64,000 nucleotides of DNA, from assembly GCF_026262505.1 (NCBI RefSeq), contig NC_067204.1:2513797-2577796 (forward strand). The letters run 5' to 3'. Positions within the stretch are counted from its first letter, which is position 1. Each line of letters starts with the position of its first letter. The position numbers and the translations under genes were made by a program. Shown piece after piece: positions 59,143-64,000 of this stretch. Source of the DNA: Trichomonas vaginalis G3. Its lineage: Eukaryota > Parabasalia > Trichomonadida > Trichomonadidae. The notes under the pieces are model-generated. The model did no database searches. It was not told where the DNA came from and saw only the letters and a list, made by a program, of their open reading frames with translations.

Positions 59143-60102
59143 ATGACGAATCCAAACAAGGACCCCTATGTTTCTAAAGCGACAAAGAAAGCACTCATGG
59201 TAAAAATCTTTAGTTCAACACCAAATGCTTGGTTTATGGATATCTTGGAAAACATTCCGAGGTATAGAGAAGATGGACCACCATACTGGCTAATATTTGT
59301 CGGTCAAAACACAAGATACTGTGAAGCCATACCATTATGGTCCAAAAATATTTTAGATGTGAAAACTGCTTTGACAATATTCGTTGACAAATACCATCCA
59401 ACAAAACTGACATCTGACTGTGAAAGTTCTTTCAAATCAGATGATGTAAAAAACTATCTGCGTTCAAAAAATGTAAACCAATATTTCATTGTCGACCAAA
59501 ACCATTCTGCTCTTGGTGTCATTGACGGTTGTATAAAAATGTTAAGAGACTTAAACCAACCACAAGGTGGTGAAGCAAATGAAATGTCATATGACGACAA
59601 ATATAGACACTTCTCCATGGCAAAGATGAGACAAGTTTTAAATATTTACAATAGCCGTAAACAAAAAGGTTTGGGAAACCACTCCCCCGAAGAAATGAAA
59701 AATAACCCTGACTTAGAGAAAGACTATATATTTAATAATTTAGTCAAAAGAGACAAACAAGAAAGAATGCCGGGCTTCAAACTTCAGAAAGGTGACAAAG
59801 TAAAAATAGAAATACCTAAACGCGACCCATATGAAAATACTATTGACTATGACAACAATGGGAACCCGACAGGTACTCACATTCGTGTTCGTAAAAATAG
59901 AAGAAAGTATACAAGAGAATATTATGAAGTTTTAGGCAAACATGGCAAAATGTACAGACTGCAAGCAGAAGATAAAACTACTATTGTCAGACCTCGTTTC
60001 AAACTTGTCAAAGTTCAAGGTGGTATACTTTCAAAGACAGTTCCTAACAAATATAAGACAACTCCTGACGAATATGCTAAAGAAGTTGAAAATGACGACT
60101 AA
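59143..60102 (+). CDS. Retrovirus-like integrase (copy C, intact, 319 aa)
   Basis: This is the predicted enzyme that inserts the element. The core has D33 (FMDIL), D92 (LTSDCES) and the third catalytic position at residue 128. The spacing D92-35-128 fits DD35E integrases, but residue 128 is aspartate (GVIDGC), not glutamate, and copy B has the same. There is no HHCC zinc finger before the core. The C-terminus has an SH3-like DNA-binding region (GDKVKIEIP, then YYEVLGKHGKMYRLQ). Target duplications of 5 bp seen for copy B fit this family. The stop overlaps the fibre stop by 3 bases on opposite strands. Confidence 0.88.
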   Translation: MTNPNKDPYVSKATKKALMVKIFSSTPNAWFMDILENIPRYREDGPPYWLIFVGQNTRYCEAIPLWSKNILDVKTALTIFVDKYHPTKLTSDCESSFKSDDVKNYLRSKNVNQYFIVDQNHSALGVIDGCIKMLRDLNQPQGGEANEMSYDDKYRHFSMAKMRQVLNIYNSRKQKGLGNHSPEEMKNNPDLEKDYIFNNLVKRDKQERMPGFKLQKGDKVKIEIPKRDPYENTIDYDNNGNPTGTHIRVRKNRRKYTREYYEVLGKHGKMYRLQAEDKTTIVRPRFKLVKVQGGILSKTVPNKYKTTPDEYAKEVENDD

Positions 60103-61508
60103 GCATTTCTATACCATGCGTAAACTGTCATGTAAGGTGGCATGTATTCTTTACTTTGTCCCGTTGTTTGCGTATATCCTGAAACGCGATGTGTATGGTT
60201 TCCTCCTCCCTCAGTGTTACTCCAGTAACAATCTATAGCAAACTTAACGTTGTCTTTAACATCATATCCTTTACCTTTTATCATTGCTGACCAATCCCAA
60301 TATCTATGCTTATGCCAACCTGCTTGAGATGTACTTAAATCTATGTAGTGACTGTGTGCAGGTAAATTTTCACCTGAAATCGTTTTACTTCCACCTGTTT
60401 CCTTTGAAGAGTTTGCACAATACAAAAACCGGTCGACTATTTGAGTCCAAGTTCCAAAACCCAGAACTGTTGCGGGATTTGTTGAGTTCATTGACGTATA
60501 AATAGAGCCTATAGGATATAATGTTTGAAGTATTTCTGTCTTTAATGTTTGAAGCTCTGTTTTGTCTGCTTTCTTGTCATATAAATCTTGAGCAGTGAAT
60601 TTAGTATTATATTCATCCTTCATGACATAAACATCTTTACATCTAATGTTTCTCATCGTCGTTATGTCGTCATCCGATGTTAAACCTTGTGGAAAGTTAG
60701 GAGGTTTACAATATAATACATCCCCACCAGTTACGTCAACCGTTCCTTCAATACTTTCTATAGCAACAGTTGTAAAACTTGTATGTGTATGGTTCTTATT
60801 TGCTTTCTTCTCTAACTCATCGTTAACATAAGTTTTATCTGCTTTAAGGTCTAAACATCCTGAAACCCATCCTGTATCGGCTTTAGTTTTTAAAATCTTC
60901 GATGTCCATTCATGGTACCAGTCAACCCTTTCTATAATTTCTTTATCTTTTTCATCCACATATTCCTTATCTGCTTTCTTCTCTAACGCACTAGCCACAC
61001 AATCCTTATCCGCTTTCTTTTCAAGGCTAACGTTTAAGTCTGTTATTTCAGATATAGAATGTATATGAGTCTTTTTAGAATATTCGTTTTCAGCTCTTGT
61101 CACTTCACTTGACATTTTATTGTCAACATATGTTTTGTCTGCTAGTTCAGGATGAGTATGTTCTTTTGTTGCATAAGCATTGTTAGCTCTTTCTTCTTCT
61201 TTTGCTATTGCATCGTCTACATATTCTTTGTCAGCTTTGTTGTCAACATCTGCTTTCAAAAGAAGTTCATTTATAGGTTTCTCGTTTAAAGTTCCTTTTG
61301 TTGGATTTATACAGACAGTATGGTTCTTATTGTCTTGAAACAGAAACTCATCTGTCATTGGGTTTAATGTCAGTTTTAAGTTTCCTTCTTTCAATGACTC
61401 AGATATCTTAGAATAGTTTGAAAAGTTTGTTGTGTTCTTATTTAGAGCTTGCATAATGAGTTGTCGGTTGTGTTGTATTTCTCTCATGGAAGCAATATCT
61501 TTCGACAT
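60099..61508 (-). CDS. Trimeric fibre with phage tail-collar domain (copy C, intact, 469 aa)
   Basis: The N-terminal 85 residues may anchor it. Residues of about 85-300 contain repeated (K)ADK.YV(D/N) heptad-like units (KADKEYVDE, KADKTYVND, KANKNHTHT) typical of trimeric phage tail fibres. The last 138 residues form a tail-collar-type domain: PIGSIYTS, LGFGTWTQI, RFLYC, ENLPAHSH, NTEGGGNHTH and PPYMTVYAWYR. In phages this domain ends short tail fibres and binds the receptor, with HxH metal sites. Here it is probably the attachment fibre of the element's particle. It shares an 18-bp divergent spacer with FDYP 2. Confidence 0.88.
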   Translation of the reverse strand: MSKDIASMREIQHNRQLIMQALNKNTTNFSNYSKISESLKEGNLKLTLNPMTDEFLFQDNKNHTVCINPTKGTLNEKPINELLLKADVDNKADKEYVDDAIAKEEERANNAYATKEHTHPELADKTYVDNKMSSEVTRAENEYSKKTHIHSISEITDLNVSLEKKADKDCVASALEKKADKEYVDEKDKEIIERVDWYHEWTSKILKTKADTGWVSGCLDLKADKTYVNDELEKKANKNHTHTSFTTVAIESIEGTVDVTGGDVLYCKPPNFPQGLTSDDDITTMRNIRCKDVYVMKDEYNTKFTAQDLYDKKADKTELQTLKTEILQTLYPIGSIYTSMNSTNPATVLGFGTWTQIVDRFLYCANSSKETGGSKTISGENLPAHSHYIDLSTSQAGWHKHRYWDWSAMIKGKGYDVKDNVKFAIDCYWSNTEGGGNHTHRVSGYTQTTGQSKEYMPPYMTVYAWYRNA

Positions 61509-61526
61509 TTTTATTCTAGATAAAAT

Positions 61527-62376
61527 ATGCTTCCAATAGAAAAAGAAAATTCAAGAGTTGCTACAACTAAACCATTAGATGAACTTTTTTACTAATGTCG
61601 GTCAAAAGTTTGAGACAGAGACCGTAAAGCATAAAGGCTATCGTTTTGACTACCCATTAAGATGGTTAAGAGACCCATCTGTCACAAAAGCTATTGGCTT
61701 TCGTAGAATGAAGTTCATTTCAGAAGCCATACATGGTTTCCCATTTACGGTCGGTTTTGAAGTTCGATACTATAACAAAGAAAAACGTATGTATGAGAAA
61801 TTTGAACAGGGAAAACTTTTACAAGTTAGTTTGCTTGTAAACTTAGAAACAACTCTTCAAGCTTTTCAAGAAAAAATAAACGATATCTATATCGAATATG
61901 CAAAACAGTATAACATTGACGAGGGAGAGTACCATCTCGATATTATTTATGACAGGAAAAATGCAACTGTTAAAATCAATAGAATAGAAGACCTTGGAGA
62001 AAACGTTTATATTTCTACAAAATATAACAACTTGGCATGGTATAGATTTATGAGGATGTTAAATCAGCCTGCAGCATATCCAGTACACCCAGACTTTTAT
62101 GAAGTCGAAAACCCTAATGGAACATATGAAAATATTTTCGACCCAGATGCTATTATTGTTCATGCTTCATTTTCTGGTGCGCAAAACTCTTTCTTATGTC
62201 TGATGAATGACTTTTACGAAAAACCTACAAAGTTATACGAACCACCAAGTGGAAGTATTTCAGACTTTCAAGTATGGTTTACTACAGATGGAAGAAAAAG
62301 AATAATTCCATTATACCATGCGTTTTACTTAGAACTTAGTTTCATATACAACTACTATCGAACGGTAAAAATATAA
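61527..62376 (+). pseudogene. FDYP-family protein 2, one frameshift (copy C)
   Basis: One extra T near 61590 shifts the frame after codon 20; from 61579 the frame is open to TAA. The blocks RFDYPLRWLRDPSVTKAIGF, AIIVHASFSGAQNSFLC and EPPSGSISDFQVWFTTDG match the family. The middle part (about 61725-62180) differs strongly from copy B (15395-15815) while both ends are almost identical. Confidence 0.7.
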
Positions 62377-62380
62377 TTTT

Positions 62381-62623
62381 TTAATACGGTTGAGGTGTTG
62401 GATTTGGTTGCCAACTAGACTGTGGTGCAGGTTCAGGCTGTTGTATAACAGGAGCTTGCTCTTCTGGTTCAGGGTCTTTAGGTATAATACCAACAAACTG
62501 ACCTACCCTTTTACCAATATTTTTGACACCGTTCCAAATTCCTCTTCCTACGGTTTTTATTCCATTCCATATACCTCTTCCAACATTTCGAAAGAAGTTT
62601 CCTATCTTACTGAAGAAACCCAT
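62381..62623 (-). CDS. 80-aa amphipathic peptide MGFFSK (copy C, intact)
   Basis: The N-terminal 45 residues are a series of short amphipathic repeats (IGNFFRNVGRGIWNGIKTVG, then GRGIWNGVKNIGKRVG) rich in G, aromatic and basic residues. The C-terminal half is a P/Q/E-rich tail. Such a sequence would bind or disturb membranes, like the membrane-active minor capsid proteins of non-enveloped viruses; inference from composition only. The GRGIWNG(I/V)K unit is duplicated. Promoter ATTTTTACATATAGTAAA. Confidence 0.65.
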   Translation of the reverse strand: MGFFSKIGNFFRNVGRGIWNGIKTVGRGIWNGVKNIGKRVGQFVGIIPKDPEPEEQAPVIQQPEPAPQSSWQPNPTPQPY

Positions 62624-62641
62624 TTTACTATATGTAAAAAT

Positions 62642-63004
62642 CTAATGTCCGCCTAGTCTCTTACGTTTCCTGTTGAGTTCCATAGCATTCTTTAACTGGA
62701 GCTCATACATTCTGTTTCTCCTCTGGTAGAAAACATATTCTGGGTCAACTCCTGTGTTCGCGTCATCTGCATAAAGTTGTTTATATCCCACTTCAGGGTT
62801 TGTATAAAACTCTTTCCATCTCATATTTGCATACCATGGTGGCAAACCTAACGCAGCGTCATTTGACATGGCAGTTTGCATTTGTACATCTGTTGGCACT
62901 TGACCATAGTTTGCCATTGCAGTTTGTATTCTAACTTCATTTGGAATATTCTCTGGGTTTGGTTGTCCAGGTTGCTGTGCATTCGCTAAGTTCTGTGCGT
63001 CCAT
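62642..63004 (-). CDS. 120-aa protein MDAQN (copy C, intact)
   Basis: The first half has two related repeats (VRIQTAMANYGQVP and VQMQTAMSNDAALG). The second half is YANMRWKEFYTNPEVGYKQL, an aromatic region, and a basic C-terminus ELNRKRKRLGGH. No family recognised. It lies between the membrane peptide and the amphipathic peptide, all on one strand with the same promoter type, so a minor virion or assembly protein is possible. Confidence 0.65.
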   Translation of the reverse strand: MDAQNLANAQQPGQPNPENIPNEVRIQTAMANYGQVPTDVQMQTAMSNDAALGLPPWYANMRWKEFYTNPEVGYKQLYADDANTGVDPEYVFYQRRNRMYELQLKNAMELNRKRKRLGGH

Positions 63005-63027
63005 TTAATATTAGATAAAAATATCTC

Positions 63028-63159
63028 TTACGAGTACATATACTGAACATTTGCAGGCATTGGTTCATCTTCATATTCTCTGTACTTTTCTGCCACGTCA
63101 AATAAATAAATGACACAATGGAAAAAACCTAAAACAAGTAGTCCTATTTCAAACCACAT
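63028..63159 (-). CDS. 43-aa single-pass membrane peptide (copy C)
   Basis: MWFEIGLLVLGFFHCVIYLF forms one clear transmembrane helix, followed by a short acidic tail (DVAEKYREYEDEPM) that ends QYMYS. The ATG overlaps the methyltransferase end by 16 bases (AAATGTGG), so translation might be coupled or depend on an independent transcript. Small membrane peptides of this kind can be viroporin-like or holin-like, but there is no direct evidence. Confidence 0.55.
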   Translation of the reverse strand: MWFEIGLLVLGFFHCVIYLFDVAEKYREYEDEPMPANVQYMYS

Positions 63160-63961
63160 TTACTTACTAATAAAATTTCTTTGTTATGACACTTTCTCCG
63201 GTTTATAGGACCTCTCTCATATTCTATCTTGTCATATATAAACTCATAGTCATGTATGTCCTCTAACCATCTCATAACGGTTTCCAAACCACTTTTATCG
63301 GATGTAAAGTAAAAGCATGGATGGTTATGTAAAACGTCTAAAGTTTCTAAAGAGTCTCTCAAAGTCCAGTCTACTTGGTATTGAAAATCCCATGTGTTAT
63401 AGAACGGCGGGTCCACTATAAAGAAAACATTTTCCTTGTCTTTATATTTTTCATACAACTCTGTCCAATAACATCTCACAAACTCTATACCCTCAATATA
63501 TTTTTCTATGTCCTCTTTGAAAACATTTGTATAGTTAAGATATAAAACTTTTGACATAAGTGTTTCAATGTCATGAACTCTTATAGAACCACTATATAAT
63601 AGTCTAGCAGATATACTATCCCAGTCTATATATTCTGCTTTTTTCAAAACCTCTCTCACAATATTTTTCTTATCTAATGGTATACGTTCCATCTTACCTA
63701 TAGGTATCTTTTCTTTTAACTCACTCAATATTTGTTAGTGTCTGGAATATGTTTGAGACGGTCCATATAGTTGTCGAAGTCATTGCATATAATCTTTGAG
63801 TCTGGGAATATTGTATGGCACAAATGGGATATATAGAAACTTCCACCGAACAAATCTACAAATGTTAGACCATTCGGTAGTTTCTTAAGTTCTCTCAATA
63901 TAATATCTTTACATTTACTCTTATTTCCAAAGAACGGTAACGGCGGTTTTGTAAAATTCAT
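63144..63961 (-). pseudogene. Dam-like DNA adenine methyltransferase, one frameshift (copy C)
   Basis: This copy is open except for one shift near 63725. Motifs are: PFFGNK near 9-14 (the AdoMet-binding FxGxK type), FVDLFGG near 34-40, ICNDFDNYM near 60, and DPPF near residue 185 in a hydrophobic strand FFIV. The C-terminal part (FYFTSDKSGLETVMRWLED) follows the D12-class fold. It would methylate adenine in a short DNA site such as GATC. Possible roles are protecting element DNA or marking replication. The many GATC-containing palindromes in the accessory region (AGATCT) are notable in this context. Confidence 0.82.
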
Positions 63962-64000
63962 TTATATATAATAATAAAAATGTTTTTACCCGAAAAGTGA

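Larger units (their letters stand above)
39744..64000. mobile_element. Nearly complete Maverick/Polinton-like element, copy C (inverted)
   Basis: This element runs opposite to copies A and B. Its capsid end begins with an A-run (39744-39753) and a slightly mutated tip GTTAATGGGGCTTCC. The window stops about 40 bases upstream of the methyltransferase start, where copy B has some 270 further bases, so little is missing. It carries the best integrase, fibre, FDYP 1 and small left-arm genes, and a longer accessory region with two iteron loci. Its capsid, helicase and ATPase genes are frameshifted. The target duplication cannot be seen. Confidence 0.92.

Noticed and set aside
1-64000. Transfer RNA and ribosomal RNA genes
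   Set aside because: No tRNA-like cloverleaf or rRNA core motif was recognised by eye; the hairpins seen lack A and B box sequences.

Overview
The window looks like genomic DNA of the parabasalid protist Trichomonas vaginalis or a very close relative. It is AT-rich, its genes have no introns, it carries one intronless protein kinase gene with a low-complexity tail, and about 90% of it consists of three copies of one very large Maverick/Polinton-like (virus-like) DNA transposon. The assignment rests on this combination of features; no database search was possible.

Layout: copy A (1-10711) is the right-hand part of an element whose left part lies before the window. A host segment (10712-13328) carries the protein kinase gene and a tandem array of palindromes. 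Copy B (13329-36779, 23,451 bp) is a complete element. It has poly-A/poly-T tipped terminal inverted repeats and a 5-bp target duplication GCTAT, and it sits inside a unit of the palindrome array. A second host segment (36785-39743) holds the rest of that unit, an IS481/IS3-like integrase-type transposase and a small ORF of unknown function. Copy C (39744-64000) is in the opposite orientation and is nearly complete; only its last few hundred bases lie beyond the window.

Element gene order, read as in copy B from left to right: Dam-like adenine methyltransferase, 43-aa membrane peptide, two small virion-like proteins, a two-member 'FDYP' protein family, a phage-type fibre with tail-collar domain, retrovirus-like integrase, several small proteins, then an accessory region full of repeats (a 312-aa protein, KilA-N/GIY-YIG, KilA-N), then the morphogenesis/replication block on the other strand: packaging ATPase, acidic-tailed protein, SF3 helicase, penton-like minor capsid protein, two proteins of unknown function, double jelly-roll-type major capsid candidate, and a roughly 1,100-aa internal protein. 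This gene set implies a particle-forming element: ATPase plus capsid proteins to package, integrase to insert, helicase for replication, fibre for attachment. I found no protein-primed DNA polymerase B and no adenovirus-type protease in the near-complete copy C, which is unusual for this class.

Most large genes carry single-base frameshifts in at least one copy. Intact versions differ between copies, so a full gene set can be inferred only by comparing them. The accessory region behaves like a cassette array: conserved AT-rich leaders, different inserts, and a 3' border with two palindromes. Two paralogous divergent-gene loci contain different iteron families. Variation between copies is concentrated in a few spots (one FDYP protein, one major-capsid loop, the accessory region), which is the main biological surprise here.
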